A DNA stretch of 64,000 bases from Sphingomonas sp. LY29 (GTDB lineage Bacteria > Pseudomonadota > Alphaproteobacteria > Sphingomonadales > Sphingomonadaceae), in assembly GCF_035593985.1 (NCBI RefSeq), contig NZ_CP141587.1:1116001-1180000 (forward strand), read 5' to 3'. The stretch's first letter is position 1; each line of letters begins with the position of its first letter. Made by a program: the position numbers and the translations under genes. The notes under the pieces are model-generated. The model was given only the letters and a program-made list of their open reading frames with translations, was not told the DNA's origin and searched no databases. This document shows positions 1 through 8,431 of this stretch, one piece after another.

Positions 1-141
1 CGACCCACAACGTCTCAAGCGAACGACTCCAATCCTGTCCTACGATCGGCCAAGGGTGGCCTAATGGCGCGCCCCGTTCAACCAACGAAAGGTTAACTGC
101 GTCGATTGACGGCGCGCTGTCAGTCGCTAGGCGCATCATCC

Positions 142-1068
142 GTGAACGATCCCCGCCCCCTGCCGCCGACCGACACGGCCGCCCGCACGATGCGCGCGGG
201 GCTGCTCTATGGCCTCGTCGCCTACGTGTTGTGGGGCGTCATGCCGATCTACTTCAAGCAGATCCAGGCCGTCCCCGCGGTCGACATCGTCGCGCACCGC
301 ATCGTCTGGTCGCTGCTCATGCTGGCGGGGCTGCTGACCGTTGTTCGCGCATGGAGCGAGGTTCGCGCTGCCCTGCAGAATCGTCGCACGGTGCTGATCC
401 TGTGCGCGACCTCGGTGCTGATCGCCGCCAACTGGCTGGCCTACGTTTACGCCATCAACAGCGGGCATATCCTGGCGGGGAGCCTCGGCTACTATCTCAA
501 CCCGCTTGCCAACATCCTGCTCGGCCGTTTCGTGCTGAAGGAGCCGCTATCGCGTTTGCAGTGGCTCGCGGTGGCCATCGCCGCGGCGGGAATCGCGGTG
601 CTCGCGGCCGGCGCGGTCGATACGCTGTGGCTGAGCATGATCCTGTGCATCAGCTTTGCGAGCTACGGCCTGCTCCGCAAAATCGTGAAGGTCGATTCGC
701 TCGCCGGCCTGTCGATCGAGACGGCGCTGCTGTTCCCGTTCGCGATCGGCTGGCTGCTCCTGGGCGGTGCCGCCGGTCGTCCCTTGATCGGATCGTCGAA
801 TGCCGAGACTTGGTTGCTGGTGGCGTCTGGGATCGTATCGACCATCCCTTTGCTCAGCTTTACCGCGGCGGCGCGGCGTCTGCCTTATTCGACCGTTGGC
901 ATCCTGCAGTTCATCGCCCCGACGCTGCAATTCCTGCTTGCCGTCGCGATCTACGACGAGCCGTTCACGCGCGCCCACGCCATAGCATTCGGCGCGATCT
1001 GGACGGCGATGGCGCTCTATATCGTGTCGATGATCGACACCCGCCGACGCGCCGCCCTTGCGTCCTAG
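142..1068 (+). CDS. rarD: RarD-type EamA-family transporter
   Basis: Inner-membrane permease of the drug/metabolite transporter superfamily, RarD branch. About ten hydrophobic helices fill the protein, and the family stretches YVLWGVMPIYFK near the start, SLGYYLNPLANILLG in the middle and STIPLLSFTAAARRLPYS in the second half match RarD closely. The substrate of RarD is not firmly known. The start is uncertain: GTG at 142 gives 308 residues, TTG at 106 would add 12, and the conserved region begins at the ATG at 190; none has a strong Shine-Dalgarno sequence. Bases 1-141 hold no gene I can recognise. Confidence 0.88.
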   Translation: MNDPRPLPPTDTAARTMRAGLLYGLVAYVLWGVMPIYFKQIQAVPAVDIVAHRIVWSLLMLAGLLTVVRAWSEVRAALQNRRTVLILCATSVLIAANWLAYVYAINSGHILAGSLGYYLNPLANILLGRFVLKEPLSRLQWLAVAIAAAGIAVLAAGAVDTLWLSMILCISFASYGLLRKIVKVDSLAGLSIETALLFPFAIGWLLLGGAAGRPLIGSSNAETWLLVASGIVSTIPLLSFTAAARRLPYSTVGILQFIAPTLQFLLAVAIYDEPFTRAHAIAFGAIWTAMALYIVSMIDTRRRAALAS

Positions 1069-1092
1069 GCCGCGACACGCCACCTTCGCGTC

Positions 1093-1314
1093 ATGTTGAA
1101 CATCGTCTCGCTCATCATCGGGGTCGTCGCGCTGCTTTGTGCCGCGGTGGCCTTCATTCCGCTGCTCGGCTGGGCGAACTGGCTGATCATCCCGCTCGCT
1201 GTCGTCGGCGCAGGTATCGGCGCTGTGTCCAACAGCAACGCCGGCCGCAACCTGAACCTGTTCGTCATCGTCGTCGGCATCATCCGCCTGATGATTGGCG
1301 GGGGCATCATCTGA
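1093..1314 (+). CDS. Small two-helix membrane protein
   Basis: A 73-residue hydrophobic protein of unknown function. Residues about 3-40 form one long or two adjacent helices rich in Ile, Val, Leu and Ala; a short polar loop (NSNAGRN) follows, then a last helix ending in the Gly/Ile-rich C-terminus. It lies 24 bases after rarD, and its stop codon overlaps the start of the next gene, so it is probably cotranscribed and translationally coupled to that gene. It resembles short conserved alphaproteobacterial membrane proteins, but I cannot name a family. Confidence 0.65.
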   Translation: MLNIVSLIIGVVALLCAAVAFIPLLGWANWLIIPLAVVGAGIGAVSNSNAGRNLNLFVIVVGIIRLMIGGGII

Positions 1315-1907
1315 CGCGCGATCCGCGCATCGATGCCTACATCGCGAAGGCCGCCTCCTTCGCGAACCCGATCCTGACCCGGATCCGCGAGCAGGTTCAC
1401 GCCGCCGTTCCGGAGGTCGAGGAAACGCTCAAGTGGGGCGCGCCGGCGTTCACGCTGGATGGCAAGATTCTGCTGATCATGGCCGCGTTCAAGGCGCATG
1501 CCGCCATCAATTTCTGGCGCGGGCAGGAGATTGGAGAGGGTGATGCCAAGGCCGACGCCATGGGGCAGTTCGGCAAGCTGCGCAGCGTCGATGACCTGCC
1601 GAGCGAGGCCGAATTCGCCTCATTGCTCAAGGAAGCGGTGGCGCTGGTTTCGAGTGCTCCGGCGCCGCGCAAGACCAAGCATCAGCCGAAAGCGGCGACC
1701 GAGGTCCATCCTGACTTTCTGACAGCTCTAGAAGCAAATCCCGCAGCGAAGGCCGCCCTCGACAGCTTCTCAGCCTCTGCCCGGCGCGACTATGTCGACT
1801 GGATCGCGGAGGCGAAGCAGGATGCGACCCGCGCCAAGCGCATCGCGACCGCGGTCGAATGGCTCACCGACGGAAAGAAGCGGCACTGGAAGTACGAAAA
1901 ATGCTGA
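1311..1907 (+). CDS. DUF1801 / YdeI-type protein with an apparent CTG start
   Basis: About 198 residues. The N-terminal half (DPRIDAYIAKAASFA, then EETLKWGAPAFTLDGKILL) is the DUF1801 fold, and the C-terminal half (SASARRDYVDWIAEAK, then RIATAVEWLTDGKKRHWKY) is the YdeI/OmpD-associated extension. The molecular role is unknown. The family start lies immediately before TRDPRIDAYIAK, which here falls on CTG at 1311; no ATG, GTG or TTG exists in frame nearby, and the first ATG is inside the domain. CTG overlaps the upstream TGA as CTGA, and a G-rich Shine-Dalgarno-like run (1300-1304) sits six bases before it. A DNA error or CTG initiation would both explain this. Confidence 0.75.
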   Translation: MTRDPRIDAYIAKAASFANPILTRIREQVHAAVPEVEETLKWGAPAFTLDGKILLIMAAFKAHAAINFWRGQEIGEGDAKADAMGQFGKLRSVDDLPSEAEFASLLKEAVALVSSAPAPRKTKHQPKAATEVHPDFLTALEANPAAKAALDSFSASARRDYVDWIAEAKQDATRAKRIATAVEWLTDGKKRHWKYEKC

Positions 1908-1944
1908 TGCTACGGCGTTGGCATTTGCCATTCGCAACTAATGC

Positions 1945-3678
1945 CTATCGCGTGCGAACGTAGCGCCCCGGCGCATCCTCAATCGCCTTCTTCTTGCCCT
2001 CGCCCGGCACTCGGGCGCCGGTCGCCTTCAGCGTCTTGGGACCGCGACCCTTCAGCCATTCGATCCAATCGGGCCACCAGCTGCCCTTGTGCTCGCTCGC
2101 GCCGGCGACGAACTCGTCGAGGCTCGCGGCTTCGCCCTCGTTGGTCCAGTATTGATATTTGCCCGCGGCGGGTGGGTTGACCACGCCGGCGATATGGCCC
2201 GACCCGGCCAGCACGAAGCGCTTCGGTCCGCTCAGGATCCGCATCAGTTTCCAGACGCTGGCCGACGGCGCGATATGATCCTCGCGCCCTGCCTGGATGT
2301 AGGCCGGCGTCTCGATCTTCGTCAGGTCGATCGGCACGCCCAGCACCTCGATCGCGCCCGGCTTCACCAGCAGATTGTCGCGATATAGCCGCTGCAGATA
2401 GTCGCGGTGCCACGCGCCGGGCAGGTTGGTGACGTCGCCGTTCCAGTGGAGCAGGTCGAACGGCGGCGGGTCGTTGCCCATCAGGTAATTGTTGACGACG
2501 TAATTCCAGATGAGGTCGCGCCCGCGCAGCAGGTTGAACGTCGCCGCCATCACCCGGCCGTCGAGGACTCCGGTCTCCGCGGTCAGCTTCTGCAGCGTTG
2601 CCATCGTCTCGTCGCCGAGGAACAGCTTGAGATCGCCCGCCTCCTCGAAATCGACCTGAGCGGTGAAGAAGGTCGCGCTGGCGACCTTGGACGCTTCGCC
2701 CTTCGCCGCGAGGTAGGCGAGCGTCGCGGCGAGCGTCGTGCCCGCGACGCAATAGCCGATGGTGTGGACCGCCTCGACGCCGAGGACGTCGCGGATGACG
2801 TCGATTGCCTCGATCTGTGCAGCGACATAATCATCCTGGCTGATGTCGGCGATGCTTTCGTCGGCCGACTTCCAGCTGACCATGAACAGGCTGATGCCCT
2901 GGTCGACCGTCCAGCGGACGAAGCTTTTTTCGGGCGTGAGGTCGAGGATGTAGAAACGGTTGATCCAAGGTGGGAAGATCACCAGCGGCGTTTCCACCAC
3001 CTCGTCGGTGGTCGGCGCATAGTGGATCAGCTGGAACAGCTTGGTCTCGTGGATCACCTTGCCCGGCGTGGTGGCGAGGTTACGGCCGAGTTCGAACGCG
3101 CCTTCGGGGCTCTGGCTGACCTGTCCGCGCGCGACGTCGGACAGCATGTTCTTCAGGCCCGCGAGCAAATTCTCGCCCTTGGTCTCGATCGTCCGCTTCA
3201 TCACGTCGGGATTGGTCGCCATGAAGTTGGCCGGGCTCATCGCATCGACGAAGCCCTTGGTGGCGAAGCGCAGGCGATTACGCGCCGCCTCGTCCAGACC
3301 CTCGATCTCCTCCACCGTCCCAAGCAATTTGTCGGAGATGGCGAGGTAGGATTGGCGGACCGTGTCGAAGATCGGGCTGTCGCGCCACTCGGGACTGCCG
3401 AAACGGCGATCGCGCGCCTCGCCCGCATTGGCGAACTGGCCGAGCATCTGGCTCCACGATTCCAGCCCCTTCGACCACGCCTCCGCGCCAGCACTCATCC
3501 ACTGCATCGGATCGGTCGGCGCGGCGGCGGGCGACAGGCCCAGCCCCGGCATCGCGCTGCCCTTCGCCAGATTGTCGGCCCATGCCTCCATGATCATCTG
3601 GTTGGCGCGCGCCATGACCAGCGCCCAATGCTGCCAGTCGTCGAGGGTTGGAATGCTGGTGTCGGGAGTGTCGGTCAT
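1945..3678 (-). CDS. phaC: Class I poly(3-hydroxyalkanoate) synthase
   Basis: Polymerises (R)-3-hydroxyacyl-CoA into PHA storage granules. The 577-residue length fits class I PhaC. An N-terminal PhaC_N region comes before an alpha/beta-hydrolase core with the lipase-like box GYCVAG, placing the nucleophile at Cys310; the other catalytic residues are Asp467 (in GREDHIAP) and His495 (in GSGHIAGVVN). The motif PPWINRFYILDL is typical of the family. No phasin, phaA or phaB gene lies next to it. The upstream region is shared with a divergent TRIC-type gene and contains a REP-like repeat. Confidence 0.96.
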   Translation of the reverse strand: MTDTPDTSIPTLDDWQHWALVMARANQMIMEAWADNLAKGSAMPGLGLSPAAAPTDPMQWMSAGAEAWSKGLESWSQMLGQFANAGEARDRRFGSPEWRDSPIFDTVRQSYLAISDKLLGTVEEIEGLDEAARNRLRFATKGFVDAMSPANFMATNPDVMKRTIETKGENLLAGLKNMLSDVARGQVSQSPEGAFELGRNLATTPGKVIHETKLFQLIHYAPTTDEVVETPLVIFPPWINRFYILDLTPEKSFVRWTVDQGISLFMVSWKSADESIADISQDDYVAAQIEAIDVIRDVLGVEAVHTIGYCVAGTTLAATLAYLAAKGEASKVASATFFTAQVDFEEAGDLKLFLGDETMATLQKLTAETGVLDGRVMAATFNLLRGRDLIWNYVVNNYLMGNDPPPFDLLHWNGDVTNLPGAWHRDYLQRLYRDNLLVKPGAIEVLGVPIDLTKIETPAYIQAGREDHIAPSASVWKLMRILSGPKRFVLAGSGHIAGVVNPPAAGKYQYWTNEGEAASLDEFVAGASEHKGSWWPDWIEWLKGRGPKTLKATGARVPGEGKKKAIEDAPGRYVRTR

Positions 3679-3691
3679 GTCATCCTTACTA

Positions 3692-3732
3692 GCCGTTCGC
3701 GCGGAGCCTGTCGAAAGGACGGGCCTTCGACA
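3692..3732. repeat. REP-like intergenic palindrome
   Basis: The phaC/TRIC intergenic region carries a hairpin with arms TGTCGAA (3709-3715) and TTCGACA (3726-3732), extended by GG/CC pairs beyond a bulged A, preceded by a CCGTTCG-type flank. Short GCCTGTCGAA palindromes like this are scattered between genes in sphingomonads and other proteobacteria. That it is a repeat family here is inferred from general familiarity; I noticed no second full copy in the window. Confidence 0.45.
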
Positions 3733-3761
3733 ATCCCGCGACCAACGTTTAGGGCGGCCCG

Positions 3762-4382
3762 ATGACCCCGCCCGCCCTGCTTCCCGATGCGCTCGTCCTG
3801 CTCGATTATGTCGGGATCGCCGTGTTCGCGGTGTCGGGCGCGCTGCTCGCGGCGGAGAAGAAGCAGACGCTGGTCACCTTCATCTTCTTCGCGGTGGTCA
3901 CCGGCGTCGGTGGCGGCACGCTGCGCGACCTGTTGATCGGCGCCCCGGTCTTCTGGGTCGGGACCAACGCCACGCTGCTGATCTGCATCGGCGCGGCGAT
4001 CGGGGTGTGGTTCCTGTCGCGCAAGGTCATCGCCGACCGGGCCCTGCTGTGGTTCGACGCGATCGGGCTGGCCGCCTACTCGACCTACGGCGCGGCCAAG
4101 GCGCTCAATTATGGCGTCGCGCCGGTGCCGGCGTTTGCGATGGGCGTGATGACGGCCTGCGTCGGCGGCATCATCCGCGACGTGCTGGCGGGCGAGCCGT
4201 CGATCCTGATGCGGCCTGAACTCTATGTCACCGCAGCTGCCCTCGCCTCGGGACTATTCGTCGGGCTGACGCTGGCCGGAGCGCCGCCTGCCCTCGCCGC
4301 GCTGGTCGCAGGGCTCGCCGGATTCAGCCTGCGCGGCGCCGCGATTGCGCGTGGTCTCAGCCTGCCGGCGTACGACCGCTAG
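3762..4382 (+). CDS. TRIC/UPF0126-family membrane channel protein
   Basis: A 206-residue inner-membrane protein of the bacterial TRIC (YadS/YicG, UPF0126) family, whose members form trimeric monovalent-cation channels. The internal duplication is visible: each half carries a glycine-rich kink followed by an RD motif (GGGTLRDLL at about 46-54 and GGIIRDVL at about 131-138), with about seven hydrophobic helices in all. It is divergent from phaC. The physiological ion is not evident from the sequence. Confidence 0.88.
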   Translation: MTPPALLPDALVLLDYVGIAVFAVSGALLAAEKKQTLVTFIFFAVVTGVGGGTLRDLLIGAPVFWVGTNATLLICIGAAIGVWFLSRKVIADRALLWFDAIGLAAYSTYGAAKALNYGVAPVPAFAMGVMTACVGGIIRDVLAGEPSILMRPELYVTAAALASGLFVGLTLAGAPPALAALVAGLAGFSLRGAAIARGLSLPAYDR

Positions 4383-4422
4383 GCCCCTTGCCGCACCGCA
4401 CAATCGCCGTCACAACCGGGCG

Positions 4423-5601
4423 ATGACCGACGATTTCTACCGCATCCAACGCCTTCCGCCCTACGTCTTTGCGGAGGTCAACGCGATGAAGGCGGCCGCC
4501 CGGGCGCGCGGCGAGGACATCGTCGACCTGGGCATGGGCAATCCCGACGGCGCGCCGCCGCCGCACGTCATCGCCAAGCTGGCCGAGGTCGCGGCGAAGC
4601 CGACCGCGCATCGTTATTCGGCGTCGAAGGGCATTCCCGGCCTCCGCCGCGCGCAGGCCGCTTATTACAAGCGCCGGTTCAACGTCGACTTAGACCCCGA
4701 CAGCGAAATCATCGTCACGCTCGGCAGCAAGGAAGGGCTCGCCAATCTGGCACAGGCGATCACCGCGCCGGGCGATGTCGTCCTCACTCCGAACCCAAGC
4801 TACCCGATCCATCACTTCGGCTTCATCATCGCCGGCGCCGCGATCCGTTCGATCCCCGCCGTTCCCGGCCCGGACTTCTTCGACCGGCTCGAACGGGCGA
4901 TGCGCTATACCGTGCCGCGTCCCAAGGTTCTGGTGATCGGCTATCCTAGCAATCCGACTGCCGAAGTCGTCGACGTCGCTTTCTACGAGAAGCTGGTCGC
5001 GTTCGCGCGCGAAGCGGGGCTGATCGTCATTTCCGACCTCGCCTATGCCGAGATCTATTTCGGCGACACGCCAACCCCGTCGATCCTTCAGGTCGACGGC
5101 GCGAAGGAGGTCGCGGTTGAGTTCACCTCCATATCGAAGACCTATTCGATGGCCGGCTGGCGGATCGGCTTCGCGGTCGGCAATGCCCGGCTGATCGGCG
5201 CGCTGACGCGGGTAAAGAGCTACCTCGACTATGGCGCCTTCACCCCGATTCAGGCCGCCGCGACCGCGGCATTGAACGGCCCGCAGGATATCGTTGCCGC
5301 GAACCGCGCGCTCTACAAAAAGCGCCGCGACGTCATGGTCGAAAGCTTTGGCCGCGCCGGGTGGGACATTCCGGTGCCGCAGGCGAGCATGTTCGCCTGG
5401 GCTCCAATCCCGGAGCCGTTCCGTCACTTGAGAAGCATGGAGTTCGCCAAGCGTCTGCTCACCGACGCGCAGGTCGCGGTCGCCCCGGGTGTTGGCTTCG
5501 GCGAGGAAGGAGAAGGCTTCGTCAGGCTCGCACTGGTCGAGAACGAGCAGCGGCTTCGCCAAGCGGCGCGTGGCATCAAACGGGTGCTGTCGAAGCCCTG
5601 A
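4423..5601 (+). CDS. alaC: Alanine-forming class I/II aminotransferase, AlaC-like
   Basis: PLP-dependent fold-type I aminotransferase of 392 residues. It tracks E. coli AlaC (YfdZ) over its whole length: RLPPYVFAEVN at the start, MGNPDGAPPPHV, VTLGSKEGLA, TPNPSYPIHHFG and ISKTYSMAGWRIGF with the Schiff-base lysine at Lys239. The likely reaction is pyruvate plus glutamate to alanine plus 2-oxoglutarate. Related proteins are often annotated as LL-diaminopimelate aminotransferase, and that role cannot be excluded. The ATG at 4423 was chosen because the conserved N-terminus begins there; an upstream in-frame start at 4345 lies inside the previous gene. Confidence 0.88.
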   Translation: MTDDFYRIQRLPPYVFAEVNAMKAAARARGEDIVDLGMGNPDGAPPPHVIAKLAEVAAKPTAHRYSASKGIPGLRRAQAAYYKRRFNVDLDPDSEIIVTLGSKEGLANLAQAITAPGDVVLTPNPSYPIHHFGFIIAGAAIRSIPAVPGPDFFDRLERAMRYTVPRPKVLVIGYPSNPTAEVVDVAFYEKLVAFAREAGLIVISDLAYAEIYFGDTPTPSILQVDGAKEVAVEFTSISKTYSMAGWRIGFAVGNARLIGALTRVKSYLDYGAFTPIQAAATAALNGPQDIVAANRALYKKRRDVMVESFGRAGWDIPVPQASMFAWAPIPEPFRHLRSMEFAKRLLTDAQVAVAPGVGFGEEGEGFVRLALVENEQRLRQAARGIKRVLSKP

Positions 5602-5745
5602 TCGTTAACCTGCCGTCGACGAATTATCGACGAGCCGTTTCCCGGTGCTGCCGCACGCCAGTCGCTATTAACGGCAAGTCGATTGCCGACCGGCGATCCA
5701 TCGTGCATCGAACGGGCTTGCGATGTGGTGGGTTGGGGCGAACAA

Positions 5746-6327
5746 ATGATCCGATTTTTCAAGGCACTGACCGTTGCCGCGGCGATCTCGCTGGCCGCAT
5801 GTTCGACCACGCCTCCACCACCTCCCGCGCCGATCGCGCAGGCGCCGAGGACCTACGGCCCGCCGACCAACTACGAATGGACCAACGGCTTCTCCGCGAC
5901 CGGCTATGAGGCGATGCACGCCATGCTTGGCCGCACCAACCTGCGTCCCGGCGAGTTCCACTGGGCGCAGAGCATTCCGGCAGAGGGCGAGGTCGCGATC
6001 ACCGTCGACATCGCCAACCAGGTCGCCTTCGTGTTCAAGGGATCGCAACTGATCGGCGTGACCAACGTGTCGACCGGCAAGAAGGGGCACCCGACTCCGC
6101 TCGGCTTCTGGACGATCAACTTCAAGCGCGAGAAATATTTCAGCCGCAAGTACGACAACGCGCCGATGCCGTGGATGCAGAACATCGACGACAAGGGCAT
6201 CGCCTTCCACGGCGGAAACACCCCTGGCTATCCGGCCAGCCATGGCTGCATCCGCTTGCCGATGCCCTTTGCCAAGCAGCTGTTCACGCTGACCAAGAAG
6301 GGCAACAAGGTCGTCATCGAGGGCTGA
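5746..6327 (+). CDS. L,D-transpeptidase (YkuD) lipoprotein
   Basis: A 193-residue envelope enzyme that likely makes 3-3 peptidoglycan cross-links or attaches proteins to peptidoglycan. Residues 1-19 form a lipoprotein signal with lipobox LAAC (Cys19), followed by a proline-rich linker. The YkuD core carries the signature HGGNTPGYPASHGCIRLP, with His166 and the nucleophile Cys168. The start at 5746 is set by the signal peptide. The 144-base gap upstream holds only a short CGTCGA/TCGACG inverted repeat after alaC. Confidence 0.9.
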   Translation: MIRFFKALTVAAAISLAACSTTPPPPPAPIAQAPRTYGPPTNYEWTNGFSATGYEAMHAMLGRTNLRPGEFHWAQSIPAEGEVAITVDIANQVAFVFKGSQLIGVTNVSTGKKGHPTPLGFWTINFKREKYFSRKYDNAPMPWMQNIDDKGIAFHGGNTPGYPASHGCIRLPMPFAKQLFTLTKKGNKVVIEG

Positions 6328-6367
6328 CGCTCTCGCATATTTGGCGCGAAGACGGCATAGCGGTGCG

Positions 6368-6859
6368 ATGACTGTTCCACCGCTGCTGCCGCCCACGCCC
6401 GAACTGACGCACCTGGCGCAGATCATCCAGCTTGCGGTCGCGCCGGTGTTCCTGCTGGCAGGGCTTGGCGCCTTCCTCAACGTCTGCGTCGGCCGTCTCG
6501 CCCGGATCGTCGATCGCGCCCGCGGGCTCGAGCCGCGCATCTTTGCCAGCCGCGGCGTGGAGCATGACCGCCTGCTCGGCGAAGTCCGGATTCTCGACAA
6601 GCGGATCCGCGTCGTCAACGCGGCCATCTTCAGCTCGGTGCTTGCCGCGCTACTGATCTCCGCCGTGGTCGTCCTGCTGTTCGTCGCCTTCCTCACCGGC
6701 AGCCGGGTGGGGACCGCCATCGCGTTGCTATTCATCGCCTCGATGATCTGCACCGCCTCGGGCTTCGCGATCTTCCTTCACGAAACGCGGCTCGGAACGC
6801 GCTCGGTCCGGATCGGCAGCCACGTGCTCGAACATGAAGCCGAAGAGGACCGCGTGTGA
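6368..6859 (+). CDS. DUF2721 family membrane protein
   Basis: A 163-residue membrane protein. Residues about 10-35 (IIQLAVAPVFLLAGLGAFLNVC) form a first helix, a charged segment with GRLARIVDRAR follows, and two long helices lie at about 80-105 and 110-135. The pattern of a leading helix with APVFLL, a cytoplasmic arginine-rich linker and two further helices is typical of DUF2721. No function is known. It starts 40 bases after the L,D-transpeptidase and may share its transcript. Confidence 0.8.
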   Translation: MTVPPLLPPTPELTHLAQIIQLAVAPVFLLAGLGAFLNVCVGRLARIVDRARGLEPRIFASRGVEHDRLLGEVRILDKRIRVVNAAIFSSVLAALLISAVVVLLFVAFLTGSRVGTAIALLFIASMICTASGFAIFLHETRLGTRSVRIGSHVLEHEAEEDRV

Positions 6860-6928
6860 ACGCGGCGGTTGCGCGCGGACGGTGCTGACCCTATCGGCGG
6901 GGCACATCCTTTCCCCTCCGGAGTTCCC

Positions 6929-7906
6929 ATGGTCAGTGCCAGCAACGTCCTCGATCGCGTCCTTGTCCTCGAGATGGTGCGCGTCACCGAAGCCGCCGCC
7001 ATTGCCGCCTCGACGCTGATCGGGCGCGGCGACGAAAAGGCCGCCGACGCCGCCGCGGTCGAAGCGATGCGGGCTGCGCTCAACGAACTGCCGATGGACG
7101 GCACCGTCGTCATCGGCGAAGGCGAACGCGACGAGGCCCCGATGCTCTACATCGGCGAAAAGGTCGGATCGGCGCAGGGCGACGGTCCCGGGATCGACAT
7201 CGCGCTCGACCCGCTGGAAGGCACCACCATCACCGCCAAGGCCGGCCCCAACGCACTCGCCGTGCTGGCGATCGCCGAGAAGGGCGGCCTGCTTAATGCC
7301 CCCGATGTCTACATGGACAAGATCGCGATCGGGCCAGGTTATCCCGCGGGCACGATCAGCCTCGACAAGTCGCCGACCGACAACGTGCGCGCGCTCGCCG
7401 CCGCGAAGAACGTCCGTCCGGGCGACATCATCGCCTGCGTGCTCGACCGTCCCCGTCATTCCGACCTGATCGCGGAGCTTCGCGCGCTGGGCTGCGGCAT
7501 CATGCTGATCCCCGACGGCGACGTCGCGGGCGTGATTGCCACCACCGATCCCGAAACCACGGTCGACATCTACCTCGGCACCGGCGGGGCGCCTGAAGGC
7601 GTACTGGCGGCAGCGGCGCTTCGCTGCGTCGGCGGGCAGATGCAGGGCCGCCTCGTCTTCCGCAACGACGACGAGCGCCAACGCGCCGTGCGTTGGGGCA
7701 TCGAAGACCTCGACCGCATCTATTCGATGGAAGACATGGCCAAGGGCGATTGCATCTTCGCCGCGACCGGCGTGACCGACGGATCGCTTCTGAAGGGCGT
7801 GAAGCGCCGCAAGAACGGCCTGATGACCACCGAAAGCATCGTCATGCGGGCAAGCTCCGGCACAGTCCGGCGCGTGTCGGCGGAACATCGCCAGGGCGTC
7901 GCCTGA
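6929..7906 (+). CDS. glpX: Class II fructose-1,6-bisphosphatase
   Basis: Hydrolyses fructose 1,6-bisphosphate to fructose 6-phosphate in gluconeogenesis. The 325 residues match GlpX: MVRVTEAAAIAAS at the N-terminus, IGEGERDEAPMLYIGE, the metal/substrate motif DPLEGTTITAK, and VLDRPRH. The ATG at 6929 is preceded by CCGGAG and starts the conserved region; an upstream in-frame start is not supported. It lies upstream of the PH-domain pair and recJ on the same strand. Confidence 0.95.
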   Translation: MVSASNVLDRVLVLEMVRVTEAAAIAASTLIGRGDEKAADAAAVEAMRAALNELPMDGTVVIGEGERDEAPMLYIGEKVGSAQGDGPGIDIALDPLEGTTITAKAGPNALAVLAIAEKGGLLNAPDVYMDKIAIGPGYPAGTISLDKSPTDNVRALAAAKNVRPGDIIACVLDRPRHSDLIAELRALGCGIMLIPDGDVAGVIATTDPETTVDIYLGTGGAPEGVLAAAALRCVGGQMQGRLVFRNDDERQRAVRWGIEDLDRIYSMEDMAKGDCIFAATGVTDGSLLKGVKRRKNGLMTTESIVMRASSGTVRRVSAEHRQGVA

Positions 7907-7945
7907 TCCCCTTGCGGGACGGCGGACGCACTGTACTATGCGCGC

Positions 7946-8431
7946 ATGACAGTTGACCCCGTCGCCGGTGCGCTCCACCCGGTCGAGCCTGCTTATCGCA
8001 ACGTGCTGCGCACCCGCGCCGCGTTGTTCTGGGTGCCGATCTTCGTCGGTGCGCTCGCCGTCCGGCTGACGGCGCTGGAGGAGTTCGCGTCGGCGGACAT
8101 CCTCCCCGTCGTCATTGGACTGATCGGGCTCAGCGGGATCACCATTGCACCCAACCGGGTCTATCGCCGGCTTGGCTATGCCATCGACGGCGGGCTGCTT
8201 CGCGTGGTTCGCGGATGGCTGTTCCATGTCGACACCGTTGTCCCGTTCGTTCGGGTCCAGCACATCGACGTGAAGCGCGGGCCGATGGACAAGCTGTTCG
8301 GCACCGCCAGCCTGGTGGTTCACACCGCCGGCACGCACAACAGCATCGTCACCCTGCCCGGCCTGTCGCCGACCCGCGCCGCCGACATTCGCGACGACAT
8401 CCGCGCCGATATCCGTAGCGACGCCGAGTGA
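7946..8431 (+). CDS. Bacterial PH-domain membrane protein (YdbS-like)
   Basis: A 161-residue protein with two N-terminal helices (about 30-47 and 52-72) followed by a bacterial PH domain (bPH2, about 78-150) containing VRVVRGWLFHVDTVVPFVRVQHIDVKRGPMDKLFG-type features, of which the VQHIDVKRGPMDKLFG stretch is diagnostic. It is the smaller partner of the YdbS/YdbT pair known from Firmicutes and Proteobacteria; the role is envelope-related but undefined. Its stop overlaps the next gene (GTGA at 8428), indicating translational coupling. Confidence 0.85.
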   Translation: MTVDPVAGALHPVEPAYRNVLRTRAALFWVPIFVGALAVRLTALEEFASADILPVVIGLIGLSGITIAPNRVYRRLGYAIDGGLLRVVRGWLFHVDTVVPFVRVQHIDVKRGPMDKLFGTASLVVHTAGTHNSIVTLPGLSPTRAADIRDDIRADIRSDAE

